Origin: Owenia fusiformis
Lineage: Eukaryota; Annelida; Polychaeta; Sabellida; Oweniidae
Direction of reading: 5' to 3'
DNA length: 64,000 nucleotides
Assembly: GCA_903813345.2 (NCBI GenBank)
Contig: CAIIXF020000002.1
Location: 32,756,109 to 32,820,108, forward strand
A program made the translations under genes and the position numbers. How positions within the stretch are numbered: the stretch's first letter is position 1; the number at the start of each line of letters is the position of its first letter. The notes beneath the pieces were generated by a model. The model saw only the letters and a program-made list of their open reading frames with translations. It was not told where the DNA came from and did not search any database. Of this stretch, positions 46,686 through 58,400 are shown in pieces.

Positions 46686-46937
46686 TTATAACATACCTAT
46701 GATGATGTATAGTGCAAAGTGTACACAAGACAGCGGGCCAATATAAGTTTTGAAAAGCCCGCGCCCGCTAAATTTCTGATTGGTCAAGGCGCTGACGTCA
46801 TAACCAATCAATCGAAGATCAAACTGCGCCAGCAATTTTTCTTAACTCATTTCAATCATTTTCAAACCATTTGTTTGTCAATTCTATAAGAAAACGGTAT
46901 TCTCTGACCAGTCTACATCATCATAGGTATGTTATAA
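46686..46937. mobile_element. TIR element carrying CRE and CCAAT motifs
   Basis: 24-bp inverted ends: TTATAACATACCTATGATGA (plus TGTA) at 46686-46709 and their complement at 46914-46937. The interior has ATTGGTCAAGG (46780), a palindromic CRE TGACGTCA (46793-46800) and AACCAATCA (46802-46810) within about 30 bp, plus a GC-rich GCCCGCGCCCGC patch. It lies in the divergent region between the Kazal gene and PPME1, so it could influence either gene. Confidence 0.7.
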
Positions 46938-46945
46938 ATCGTGTA

Positions 46946-47054
46946 TGACACTATCGTGGCACATATGCCCTCGGTTCTCAGAGATCAATGTCCCTCCTAA
47001 GGTCGGGCCATATATCACTGAGACCTTGGGCATATATGCCACGATAGTGACATA
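46946..47054. repeat. Hairpin-forming inverted repeat
   Basis: GACACTATCGTGGCACATAT with GCCC is mirrored by GGGCATATATGCCACGATAG with TG, and an inner TTCTCAGAGAT / TCACTGAGACC pair continues the stem. It begins nine bases after the TIR element at 46686-46937 and may be part of the same unit. Confidence 0.75.
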
Positions 47055-47877
47055 ACCTCTAAATACAGTCCATGTTAATTGGAACGCATGTGTTTATAAC
47101 TTTTTCAAACCATATACCACATACATTTGAATGTAGTGTGGACTTCATGTAATTTATTGAGTGCTGTTCTCTCAGTAACAACTTTTATCGTTTTCATAAA
47201 AACATCTCAATAAGATCTTGGAATAAAATTAAAGGGGCAACAAGGACTGTAGAGAAAAAATTCGAAATTTTTTATTTTTTCTAAGGTATCATCCAGGTCA
47301 ATATTTGACTTTACACCATCTTCCTATTTTCTTAAAATATATAGATAAACTATCAATTTCAGCATTAAGAAGTGTAAATTCAGGTCAAAGCTTCTACAAA
47401 AGGAGTCCCACTTATGGAGTTTTAAGATCCACCACGTTTCAAGAGGAATATCAGCTGAAATAATGTTCATCCAAGGGGTTTCTTTGTAGATAATGAAAAT
47501 ATTTGACTTGTTAATCTTGATGAAATATCCAAACTTAAATATATTTTGACACTGGTCGATGATGCACCTTTCATGGCTTAGTATTCCCAGCTCAGATAAG
47601 ATCTTCAATAACCGTTTAATAGGTTAGGTCAGTAGAGCAAACCACAATTAGTTCAAAGAAACCCAAAGGGACGGAAGCATTGCCTCCAACCAACTGATTA
47701 TAATAAACCCTCCTAAAGTCCTAAACAGATCTCTGTCAAATTTCGTTAAATTGTATATACATTTGTAATTACTTGAATGTTGTTAGATTCATAAAAGTAA
47801 GAACGCACTCAAATGTCGATCGTTCGCTTAATAAGCGCATATTCTCATTGAACTCTCACTGTTTGCGAGACTTGAAA
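47055..47877. promoter_or_regulatory. Upstream region of PPME1
   Basis: Contains a block at about 47470-47560 (GGGGTTTCTTTGTAGATAAT ... TATATTTTGACACTGG) that is repeated in the same orientation in PPME1 intron 1 at about 50120-50210. A 94-codon minus-strand open frame (47324-47608) has no support. No TATA box was identified next to the PPME1 start. Confidence 0.35.
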
Positions 47878-50800
47878 ATGTCAGCTCTAGAAAAAAGACT
47901 CCACTTGAATAAATTGCCTCCCAGGCCCCCTCCTGGTGTTGGGTAAGTATGACATTCAACTAAACAAGAACATGTTTATATGTTATATTGAAATAGTACC
48001 ACATTGCTACTAGAAAATGCATCTTGTTCAATCAAACGTGTGGTGAAAATGTTTTTCTAAATTTTTTTTGAAGTTTTCCGCGATCCGAACCGGATAAATT
48101 TTGTCATGGTAATCATGCATTGTTGGATTAATCCAAGAATTAATCCAAAAATCGGTGAATTCGTACGATCCTGGGATTAATCTCAGGATAAATCTCAATC
48201 CACCACTTGAGGTGGATTACTTGTTGGATAAATTTTATCCGAATTCCAATGCAAATTGAATAATTCTTGGGGATTCCCCTCATAATCCTCGGATTGTACG
48301 AATTCTAGAGGTGTAACTCGCGAGAAAAATCCAACTCGAGTTCAACTTGCCAAATATTTCCAAAACTCTAGTAAAACTCGAGTTCATTCATTTCGTCCAG
48401 TACATGTTGTAAACCCGGGTATACAAACTTATTGAAGCTTCTAGCGGCAAGTTTCTCTGGTTTAGTCACATCTAAAAGCTGTTTAACACGTTGGGGCCAT
48501 ATGAAAGTGTGGTATTCATTGCAGTTATCTCATATTTCAATCAAAAACAATCTGGTATAGACGTCGCCGCATACTACTAGCATGGAGGATATAGGTCCAT
48601 GGTACTAGAGAGCCCTAGAGATCGCTAGAATCTAACCAAACAATATTTTAGAAAACCCAGAAGGGCCCCTCAAATTAATGAATGGTTTTCCCGGATTATC
48701 TTCATTATTTATACTAAAGACTGCTGGTTATCGATCTAAGTTAAGACTTATGATCCTAATTTAATGATAGATCATCTTTTTTATGTAAAAGTCGTGTAAA
48801 CGACGTGAGAATAAGGGGACCATTTTTATTCAATTTTAGTGACTTCTCTATTATCGCCCGCTTGAGTTCCTTTGATAGTCAATCTTTTTCTGATATTTGT
48901 TGAACTTTGTGAAGCTTTGAGAGTGTTTTTTAGGTGACGCCCGGCGCTAAATATGGCGATCATTGGTATATTTATTCCACTAATGAAGTAATGTTGCACG
49001 ATCTCTGAGACCCAAATTCATTTTACATGCTTACAAGATAGGCAAAACTCGCGAGTTGACTCGAGTTATAGCTAGCTCGCGAGTTGAAATAGATTGCGAG
49101 TTTCTAGAGGACAACTCGAGGCAATGTATAGGCAGCTCTGACAAGCTATACTCGAGTTACTGACTCAGGAGTTACACCTCTAACGAATTCACCAAATATT
49201 TATCGGATTAGTTATCCAAGATTTATCGCAAAAGATAAAATTTATCCAGATTGGATTGGGGATCGTACGAATTCACGGCACCAGGAGGTTTGATAGACTT
49301 ACATGTTCACCATGTAGTTGAATAATAACTCATTGACAGTATTGGTTAAAGGATCTGTCGGATGCCAGTGTGTTAAAACTGATTATAAAATTAAATGTGT
49401 ATCTTGAAAGCTGCATACAGTGATCTCATAAGAGAATTCCACAATTTGAACAGGGACACTCTTTGAGTTGGACATCTACATTAGTTAAAGGTTGAATAAA
49501 GACTAAAGAAGAAATTTGGGAGTCATTTTACCTTTCCCGAGCTATTAGTGCAACGTTTGGCCTAATGTCTTCTTCGCCATACCTATTTTCTTAAAACATA
49601 TGCACTTGTCGACGAATACCACCAATCAGACTTGCAAATAGACTTCTAAATAAGCAATTGAAAGGTTGGACGTCCCGCAATTTGTTTTTTGAAACATTTC
49701 TAAATCTCCCCCATTTAAAATTCTTGCTGCAGCTGAGATAGGTAAGACCGCATGTTACAGTATAACCGCAGTTGTCTGATATAACCGTATGCATGGTACC
49801 CGAGATGACCGCCGTTGACGGTCTATTATCGGCGACTCTTGCAGTTAATCTCATCCACTGACGAAGAAAAATCAAAAAAAATCTAAGACTAAAACACCTC
49901 AAATCTGCCCATATTCAAGGTCTTCTTGACACGCGCATGGTATAAAGGAAACAGAATGTTGGATAGAACGTTAGGTGAAAACGGGGCTGGAATCCAATGA
50001 CAATATAACCGGGAAATCATTAAAAGGTACGTGAGCATTTTTTCTGTCGATGTCGGGAGAAGATTCCCGGGGATTTAGGATGCCAGTGATTGTGAATATC
50101 GGCAGAAATTAGGTACGTTCGGGGGTTTTCTTTGTAGCTAATGAAAATAGATGTTAGCCTTGATGAAATATTCAAAATTCGATATATTTTGACACCAGGA
50201 CCATGATCGTTGGATACGTCTCTGCACTATTTATTCAACCTTTAATAATGTCTTTTATATCTGGATAAGTAAAATGAAAATGCCTGTCCATACCTAGCCT
50301 ACCTCAATAATAATGTCTTGTATTTCCAGAGGTAAAGGTAAAATGAAAATGCCTGTTCACAAAAGGAGGGACTATACACCAATCAGCTGGGAGGAGTACT
50401 TTGATCATATGGAAGATGTACAAATCAACAATGATGTATCCTTTTACAGTGAATTATAAAGAAAATCTGATTTAGTTTTGATGATTCAAGTTAAATAAAA
50501 TGTTATTGGATATGTTCCTCGATTTTTTATGTCAATGTTTTGTTGTTGTTTTTTTATTTTGTAAACTACAGTTGGAATGTAAACTACATCTGGAATTTGA
50601 AGTACAGCTGAAATATAACTTCAGCTGGAATGTAAACTACAGCTGGAATGTAAATTACAAGTTGAATGTAAATCTGTCAATTTGAGATTATTTCTTAATT
50701 GTAAAGACATTCAGGGTGTATATGCGTGGCTCTGATGGACCCGTATTGTTGTTCTTACATGGAGGAGGATTCTGCGGCCTCACATGGGCGGTCCTCACTG

Positions 50801-53800
50801 TAAGTATTGTGGTGATACGATTTGATTTAAAAGCTGCAACATTCCAACTAAAAAATCAATCAATGGTAGCTATTATATCAGAATATAGTAGAAAATTTCT
50901 AAATGCTCTAAAAACTTTGTTCTGCAAGTCTCCTCCAGAAACTGTTATTTTCTGGTCTGTATTGTAAAGAACTATTGTAAATTATCTCTGTTTTATTCTC
51001 CTTTATCAATATATAAATTGCTGTCAATTCTTTGTAATCGTCTATATTTTTCCATTTACAGCGGAGTTTGACACGTCTGGTAAATTGTCAATGTGTGGCC
51101 ATAGATTTACGAGGTCATGGTGACACAAAGACAGAGGATGAGGAAGATTTATCTGCAGACAGAATGGCTCAGTAAGGTTTCAGTACATGCAACAATTTCT
51201 ACATGCATTTGAAACAATATACTCGACTCTGGTGTCTAATTCTCACTTGTTTATATTTGTCAAAAATTTCATATTACCCAAAAAATAATTTATGTATGTT
51301 GGAGACATGGTCTACTGTTTAACAGCCCTTCTTTTTCAATCACTTTACTAATAATTCTTGAATGAATCTTTATTCATAATTAAACAACCCGCATGTGTTT
51401 CAGGGATGTGGGAGATGTGGTCCATGCTCTTTATGGTGACAAGTCCCCACCTATCATGCTTATTGGACACAGGTAGGTAACTATTCACCAACTCCAAAAA
51501 TTCAATCTAGAGAGGGAAGGCTGCAAGAATTCATTAATCACCATTGCCTCAGATGCAGATGTTTTCTGTACTCTTGACTTCTGAAGAAATAAATTCAGTG
51601 ATAAAAATAATCTTTTTATTGGTACAATGTTTGGGAATCTGAAGTATTATTATCCCAACAAACGAAGTTCGGTAGGGATATAGTGAAGCCCTCCATCCGG
51701 CAGACCATCCATCCATCTTCGAATACTAGTGGACGAATTTTTCCTCATATTTGGTGGAAAGATGTATATTGGTGAATAGTTTTATGCAAAAAAAGATGGC
51801 CACAGTTTTAAAAGTTGGGGAATTTTACGCAAATATCTTAAGGTTTTCATTTTAAATCAATATTTTTGTATGAAATTTTGGTAGTATATCCACAAGATCG
51901 ATCTATTTGACATATATTCTGTGATTTTCACCACGACCCCCAGGAGCCGTGTATTGGGAGTTGGGAAAACATTTCTAGTATTCAATTTGTGCTTGCAGTA
52001 TGGGCGGAGCTATAGCAGTCCATGCAGCCAAAGATCACAGGGTACCAGGCCTTATAGGGTTAGGGGTCATAGATGTTGTTGAAGGTAGGTAAGAATCAGT
52101 AAAGGACTAACAAGTTAATTTAGATAAAATTAGAAAAAACAGTAATCCTCTCAATTTTTGTAGTTTTTAACTAGAGTACCACTAAACTTTGATAAGTTTG
52201 TTGCTTCAATTTTTATCTTCTTGAATCGAAAGATAGTGTCATGTTAAATTGAAGGCAGATCACATTGTCTTCAGAAAATGACATTTAAACCTTTGAAAGG
52301 TTGTAGAATAATCTTTGTACCATTGAAAAGCTCAGTGTGTGTTTTATGTGTATGTACTAACACATTCAAAAGTTATCCCAGTAGGACCTCCTTTATTAAA
52401 ACTATATGTTTCTAGGCACAGCTTTAGAAGCGCTAACTAGTATGCAGAGTTTCCTTAGAGGCAGACCTCAGGCATTTGACAAATTAGAGACAGCAATTGA
52501 ATGGTGGTGAGTTTCTGCTAGATTTTAATTCAATCCAAGATTCAAATGTCACATTACAGTCATCAAAGCATGGATTTCAGAAAAAAGGTCTGAATTGTTT
52601 CATGATTGGTTTGTCATACCAGAGGACCAATCAGAAAAAGAGCTAGATCAGTCCAAAAAAGAGCATTCATCCTCTTTCAGTTTTTTGATACTGAAAAATC
52701 TTTTAGAGGAAGTGTTCACTCTGGGAGAAATTGTAAAAAGTTATTACAGTGTAAGACAGTAATCATTTATTTCACTTGTATTCATTTTGCTGCAGAATGT
52801 AATTCACTAAAAATACTTGAAATACACGTATCCATGCTGGTGCTTTTGTGTTTTTCAGTGTACGTACTGGTCAGATCAGGAACCATGAGTCGGCAAGGAT
52901 CTCAATGGCTGGACAACTAAAAATGTAAGTTGTGAACACCATTTCATACAAAATTCATCAAACAAAATGCAGTCCAAAGTATGACCTGATAAATATATAA
53001 CATTGTTTTGGCCTTTGTAAATGAATAGAAGAAGCTGTGCATTGAACTGAAAATATGGTGGACCAGCAATGGAAAAAATAAGAAATTTACAATATTGATT
53101 TAAATCTATTGCAGCTCATAAATTCTTTCAATTATTAACAAATCTGTTTAAACCAACATTAAATTTCAAAGAATTATACTTTATTAGAAGAAACCATGAA
53201 CACACTGCAGCTGATGAGTTTGCCGAAGAACTTGTCTCCTCCCCGCACACAACAGCTTCCCCTACTGTAGGAGCATCAGCAACCATTACGGAAGAAGATG
53301 AAGAAGGGGGAGGGAAATCAACAGAAGAAACAGCCAAAAATACAGAATTCAAAGAGCCTTCTTCTGCACCTACACCTAAATATGTATGGAGGATTGACCT
53401 GTCAAAAACTGAAAAATACTGGGAAGGTATGTACAATTCAAAATATCCTCCCATCTAGTTCTTGTCCCAACCTAGCTTGTTAAATAAATTTTTTAGATAT
53501 CTGCCCATCCATCATGCAATGCATTTGTGTGAATATTTTTGTTCTGGCTGCTTCTCAAATACTGTATGCTGCTGATTAATTTCAAGCAAAATTCTTAATT
53601 TTGAAACCAATGCACCATTAGAATATGAAAAGATTTACTACCCCAGTGAAATTGAAAAATATTGAAATATCACGGCATTAAAAGCCCAACATGGCTTTTC
53701 AAATTCGTCAATTAACACGCTCCAAGTGAGCCTGGAATTTACCAATTTTGCTTCCTGACACCAAAGTCCAAAGGCCTTTTATGTGTAATAATTTGATTAA

Positions 53801-54468
53801 TGTTTTAACTTTTCTTTCTATTGTAGGATGGTTTAGGGGATTGTCTCAACACTTCTTGTCTTGTGATGTTCCAAAATTATTAATGTTGGCAGGTATAAAT
53901 GTCTTTTCATGTCTTGTCTTGCACATTATCAAAATATTACTATTTTACATAAAACACTCAGTATCCTTAGGTATCCGATTTCGTTTTGGTGTTTTATGCT
54001 GTTTTTCTTATATTGTAACTTGTAAGATTTCCACTTTCACATCCTGTTTTGCACTCAGATTCACTACAATTCATGTGCTTCAATTCTAGGTGTTGACAGA
54101 CTAGATAAAGATTTAACAGTTGGTCAGATGCAGGGGAAGTTCCAGATGCAAGTATTGCCACAGTGTGGACATGCAGTACATGAGGATGCCCCTGATAAAG
54201 TTGCAGAAGTGTTGGCAACATTTATGATTCGCCATAGAGCTGCAACTCCAACAGTCAATTTTAAACCGTATGTTGATAAGAATATATTACAAGTCATTTT
54301 TGAAAAGTATATCTTTCTTAGTGTCTACATGTACATATTACTACAAACTGGATGAAGCTCTTCTTTCAGAAGCTGAGTTAAACGAATGCAGAGTGTATTT
54401 CCTTCTAAGACTTTTGATTAAATTCTTTACAATTTTGTTTTATTTCCAGGTCTTTCCCAGCATGCTGA
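47878..54468 (+). CDS. PPME1: Protein phosphatase methylesterase 1 (PME-1)
   Basis: Twelve coding exons: 47878-47942, 50330-50435, 50707-50799, 51062-51171, 51404-51472, 51999-52084, 52416-52506, 52859-52924, 53188-53426, 53827-53892, 54090-54267 and 54450-54468. They join in frame to 395 residues; human PME-1 has 386. It is an alpha/beta hydrolase that removes the methyl ester from the C-terminal leucine of the PP2A catalytic subunit. Hallmarks: N-terminal MSALEKRLHLNKLPPRPP; oxyanion region LFLHGGGFCGLTWAVLT; nucleophile motif GHSMGG (Ser148); Asp173 in GVIDVVEG; EKYWEGWFRGLSQHFLSC; and LPQCGHAVHEDAPDK with catalytic His358. The C-terminus SFPAC resembles the vertebrate ending. The acidic insert in exon 9 (TITEEDEEGGGKSTEE) is variable in the family. 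Intron 2 has U12-type splice signals. The gene is tail-to-tail with TMEM165. Confidence 0.97.
48155..49276. mobile_element. Outer TIR element with GTGAATTCGTACGATCC ends
   Basis: The 17-bp ends GTGAATTCGTACGATCC (48155-48171) and their complement (49260-49276) are perfect inverted repeats. The inner flanks are rich in GGATTAATC and GGATAAATTTTATCC palindromes. A hAT-like element is inserted inside it at 48306-49182. It lies in PPME1 intron 1. Confidence 0.7.
48306..49182. mobile_element. hAT-like non-autonomous element (877 bp)
   Basis: Terminal inverted repeats TAGAGGTGTAACTC and GAGTTACACCTCTA have the hAT form, and a perfect 8-bp duplication ACGAATTC flanks it (48298-48305 and 49183-49190). 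Sub-terminal regions carry many AACTCGAGTT and CTCGCGAGTT motifs, a usual sort of transposase-binding cluster. No transposase was seen. Confidence 0.85.
49277..50329. other. Remainder of PPME1 intron 1
   Basis: No gene was recognised; a 103-codon minus-strand open frame (49591-49902) lacks support. A block at about 50120-50210 repeats one at about 47470-47560. Just before exon 2, a segment at 50245-50292 duplicates the acceptor and first bases of exon 2 (ATAATGTCTT ... AAAATGAAAATGCCTGT). Confidence 0.5.
50436..50706 (+). other. U12-type intron in PPME1 (intron 2)
   Basis: The donor reads GTATCCTTTT, a match to the minor-spliceosome consensus RTATCCTTT. The 3' end has TTTCTTAATT (50691-50700) followed by GTAAAG, so a U12-like branch site lies about ten bases from the AG and there is no long pyrimidine tract. 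These borders are also the ones that keep the PPME1 frame (ends in AND, resumes TFRVY). The intron holds a short tandem repeat at 50568-50685. Confidence 0.8.
50568..50685. repeat. Short tandem repeat, GTAAACTACAGCTGGAAT type
   Basis: About six to seven imperfect copies of a 15-18 bp unit (ACAGCTGGAATGTAAACT) inside the U12-type intron of PPME1. Confidence 0.85.
51655..51800 (+). repeat. Dispersed repeat, AACAAACGAAGTTCGGTAG family
   Basis: Related to 37645-37870: AACAAACGAAGTTCGGTAGG, then GAAGCCCTCCATCC, and later AGATGGCCACAG. PPME1 intron 5. Confidence 0.5.
54352..54410 (+). repeat. Tail fragment of the promoter-like repeat
   Basis: GATGAAGCTCTTCTTTCAGA, AGCTGAGTTAAACGAATGC and AGAGTGTAT match the 3' tail of copy B (15375-15435). 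It lies in PPME1 intron 11, 40 bp before the last exon. Confidence 0.6.
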
Positions 54469-55734
54469 TATTCCGGAAAGCTAGCTTAGGGTCAGTCGTC
54501 TGCTAATATCCTAATGCATTATGGGACATTCTCCAAATGCAGTGATTTGAGGGAACTTCTCCCAGAAGGACTGTTGACAGCTCCAATACAGAATTATGTT
54601 CACTAGTGTTTGAACAATTTGTGAGCCAAGTAGGCATCCATGGCAAGTTACCAACTGGTTATTATCTGTTGATGGACAAGGAGCATATCTTGATTGATCT
54701 TGATTCAGCCCATTCCATTGCATGTAAAATGTCAGATTCAGCTGACATGTTTTAAATGGAGAATAAGATTTGGAAGAGTGGAATCAATGTTGAATAAAAA
54801 AAACAGTAATGGCAGTTTAAAATGCCAGAGAATCAGGCAGTCAGAGATTGAATATGGGTGACTAAAAACAAGATAGTGGAGACTTTAAGCTAGCAATGTT
54901 TCTCACAACGTAACTGTAAACACAAAGTCAATAAATCAATGCAGTAATGTGTATACCACACATACAGAACAAGCGTTTCTTTGTCTACTTCAGATACCCA
55001 ATCAGCTTCAGTTTCGTGTTTAGAAAGGAAGATTTGCAATTTCATGTGTCAATTTGCATTTTGTGTCAACAGGAATCATTATATTGATGTCTTTGCTGGC
55101 AATTTTGATTCTGATGCATAGTATAATGCTTTCTGAAGGAAATGATGTATGTCATATATGTTTTCTCCAAATATCTTACGAAACGAACTTGTTTAAAATA
55201 TGTATCCTAGAAAACCAGCTTTATAACAATTAATGGCATATACACGATGATGTGTAGTCTATGCAACAGACTAAGTAAACACTATGACTAAACGATTATT
55301 TATTTGAGAAAATGTGCATTTGAATAGGGCGGTTTATACATACAGGTTGACAGTTTGATTTTATATGCATTGCTTGAAGTCTCCAATATGTGTTAAGGGA
55401 CTGGGGAGTGGTACAATTTATGGCTCATGGCATTATATGGACATTTACACAAATGAGACATGTGTTATAAACTCAAATGAAATATTGCAGTTTGATGAAA
55501 TAGCTAAATTAGCTATAAACCTGTATATCTATGCTTTGTAGGCTGAACTTGGTTAAAATAAAATGTAACTTAAAGATGGAACTCTTGGTTTTACATATTT
55601 TATTTTATTTATTGATAAATGTCACATGTAAGTGATACTGAGTTAAATATACTGTCCTGTGTATCCATTAGGCTATATGAAGTACATGTAGTTTTACATC
55701 CCCTTGCTTGGTTGATTAAGAGTAAACCATAAAA
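54469..55734 (+). other. PPME1 3' flank and likely 3' UTR
   Basis: No coding sequence was recognised. An AATAAA lies at about 55557 and could end a 1.1 kb 3' UTR. Confidence 0.4.
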
Positions 55735-56290
55735 CAAGGCACAGACGTGAACAATATCGTACCTAAAACACAGCATTGTGGTCTTGTTGACCAAGAAAGC
55801 AAGATGGCCGCAGAAAAGTTAATCAGCTCTAGAACTTATCACTGTGTAACATATGTAAAAATTTGAACGGTTTGGCTGGAAACCTGTAGACAAGCCTCGA
55901 TAGACAAGATCTTAGGACGGAAAATCTAAAATGGCAGCCTTAACATTTACCCAGAATGCCCAAAAACTAATCAGTTCTTGACGTTGATATGTAGAAACAT
56001 CCCTGAAAATTTCCATTTCAGATGAATCCCTCAAATGGTTTGGCTGGAAACCTGTAGACAAGTCTTGAAAGTGAAGATTTTAGGACGGAAAATCCAAAAT
56101 GGCCACCTTAAAATTTAACCAGAATGCCCAAAAACTAATCAGTTCTTGACGTTGATATGTAGAAACATCCCTGAAAATTTCAGATGAATCCCTCAAAAGG
56201 TTTGGCTGGAAACCTGTAGACAAGTCGCCGCCCACCCGCCGCCCGTCAAACTGACTACAATATCGTACCTCTTGTTAGGTACGATAAAAA
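55735..56290. repeat. ~170-bp tandem repeat bounded by AATATCGTACCT
   Basis: About three units, the last two nearly identical: TTTGGCTGGAAACCTGTAGA, then TAGGACGGAAAATC, AAAATGGC, CAGAATGCCCAAAAACTAAT, CAGTTCTTGACGTTGATATG and AAACATCCCTGAAAATTTC. Both outer ends carry CAATATCGTACCT, and the right end folds as TCGTACCTCTTGTTAGGTACGA. The family resembles CCATCC/GCCGCCC-tailed repeats, but I cannot name it. Confidence 0.75.
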
Positions 56291-58123
56291 CATCGAAATA
56301 TGATAAAGAAGCCAAATAACAATCTCTGAGGAATATTGGTTTTAAAGGCAGTATTAGCATTGTCATATCAGGTTGTGCATTTTATGTGATTACGATATAT
56401 ACTCTACATTATAACATGCATTGTGCACTTCCTTTCTGAGTTAATTAAATTGAAATAAACTGTTTGTCATATCAATATTTATTAAATATATGGTATAGTA
56501 AATGACATAATAGATCTCTTTGCAGCTTCTGCAAATTGGTACAATTCATGCCCTTTTCTAGCCAGAAATCAATCAGATACATCTCCTCTCAAATAAGTTT
56601 GTGTTAAATTTCATATTAAAATCTACTTTTTATTGCCTAACCTGTAACTCATTGATTTCAAAATTTTAAGTTATTTTTCATAATTTCTATAAATCCTGCA
56701 ATCATAATGCATAAACATTACCAACCTAATGAAATTATGAAAATAAATAGGTCGAGTGCAAAATTAATTTTGACAAGAAAATGAAGATTTCAAGTCTGGA
56801 TATTATTCACATGTCTGCATTAATGGTGCATTCACCACACTTTTGAATTCACAAACCTAACTTCCAGACTTCCTAAATTAGATGATGTATACTGCACATA
56901 TGCCATCAGGATTTAAAGCAAGGATTGTACAGTTGAAATAAATTACTATAACAGTGTTATACATAACTTGGGCACCTAAACCCTTCAGTTATGTATGTTT
57001 GTTTCATAGAATTCTACTCCAACTTCAACCTAGCCAATACAATACAAGGCAGGTCTCGTGGAAGTGGGAAATTTTACCATTTAAAGGGTTATGATAAGCT
57101 TCCCGTATAAAAACAATATGGCAGCTCAATGCGTTTGTACTGGATCAGTCTATTTTGTAGAAATTAGGGGAGTTTTGTAAATTCAAGTTTATTGAAATCA
57201 TCTTGAAGATAAAATTATTCTTCAGAAAGTTTACAATAAACTTTGAGAGAGTGAATTATCCAAAGGATGCATAATCATCAGCCAATATAAATCCTGGTGC
57301 AAATCCAAACGACTTTGTTTCATTTACAATACTTTTCTTTCTTAATTTATTTTTTACTTCACAGTATAATTGAAGATCAAGATAAGTAAAAGAAAATACT
57401 GAATTAGGCAAATCTATTTTTATGAATTAAGTCTTTTTATTATTACTATATCATCACAATCTGCAAGGCAACAATTAATTTTTGAAAATACATTGGTAGG
57501 AATGTTCCAAAATTACACCCCCCGATTATAATTTGGAATTGCACTCTCACTATGCTGCCTATAGGACATTGAGTTTGTGTATCAATGAAGTGTTTACGCA
57601 GTGTATACACAATGTGATAATTACTGGAGCCGTAAGATCCCTACAGTGGATACTTAAATGCATTTAGCTTATTTTATATCATTTTAAAACTTTTATTTAC
57701 AAGAATTCATAGGGCCTAGGTTAAATATCGAGGCACCATAAAGTTACATACAAGGGGGGTCAAAACTCAAATAGGGAGGAAAGGGGTCCAGCTTTTATTA
57801 AAATAGTTTCACAAAAAGTATTTACATTTTGTCCAATTAAAGCCCTAAATTAAATTATTCCAGCTACAAGTTCATAAACCTACTCAAATCTTCTATTATC
57901 AAAAAACTGGAAGTTAACAAGTAAAGTAATTGTAAAATACATTGTACAGCAGTTGCGTCCGATTACAAAAAACAACAGTGCACATGTACAATAATATATA
58001 CACAAAATCTACAATAAATGCCATAGTGTATTCTGACATTTTTATTTGTATTTACAGCCAAGATTCGGCTAAAGAAGTTATATATTAAGTATATCCCCTC
58101 TCATTTATTTAAAACTGTATATA
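56291..58123. other. Intergenic AT-rich sequence
   Basis: Nothing was recognised: no long open frames, no splice-bordered exons and no clear inverted repeats. Confidence 0.4.
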
Positions 58124-58248
58124 CAGGGTGGTCCAAAAAATGGGACACTCGCATTTCAGAAATAAATATTGATTTTTTGGTGAAAACATATATTATGACA
58201 TATTTTTTATTTTTGAGATACAATTGTCCCATTTTTTGGACCACCATG
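58124..58248. mobile_element. mariner-like MITE (125 bp)
   Basis: Ends CAGGGTGGTCCAAAAAATGG (plus GACA) and their complement (one mismatch), flanked by TA (58122-58123 and 58249-58250). The CAGGGTG start next to TA is typical of mariner/IS630-group elements. Confidence 0.85.
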
Positions 58249-58335
58249 TAATGTCAAAGTATAGCATAATACCAGATATGGCAAACCGATACATACTGTA
58301 ACCAAGACAACGCCATAAATACAAAAGTAATACAA

Positions 58336-58400
58336 GGCATTAACATGAAAAATGTCACCACCTGGCATTTGTTACAGACGCTTAACACCAACTGCCGTCA
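58336..58400 (+). mobile_element. MITE, CACCACCTGCCATTTGTTACAG family, copy 6 (partial)
   Basis: AAGGCATTAACATGAAAAAT, GTCACCACCTGGCATTTGTT and ACAGACGC; the right part is lost. Confidence 0.65.

Noticed and set aside
49591-49902. 103-codon minus-strand frame in PPME1 intron 1
   Set aside because: No recognisable family, no splice context and poor composition; treated as chance.
53128-53454. 108-codon minus-strand frame
   Set aside because: It is antisense to PPME1 exon 9, which has clear homology and splice borders on the plus strand.
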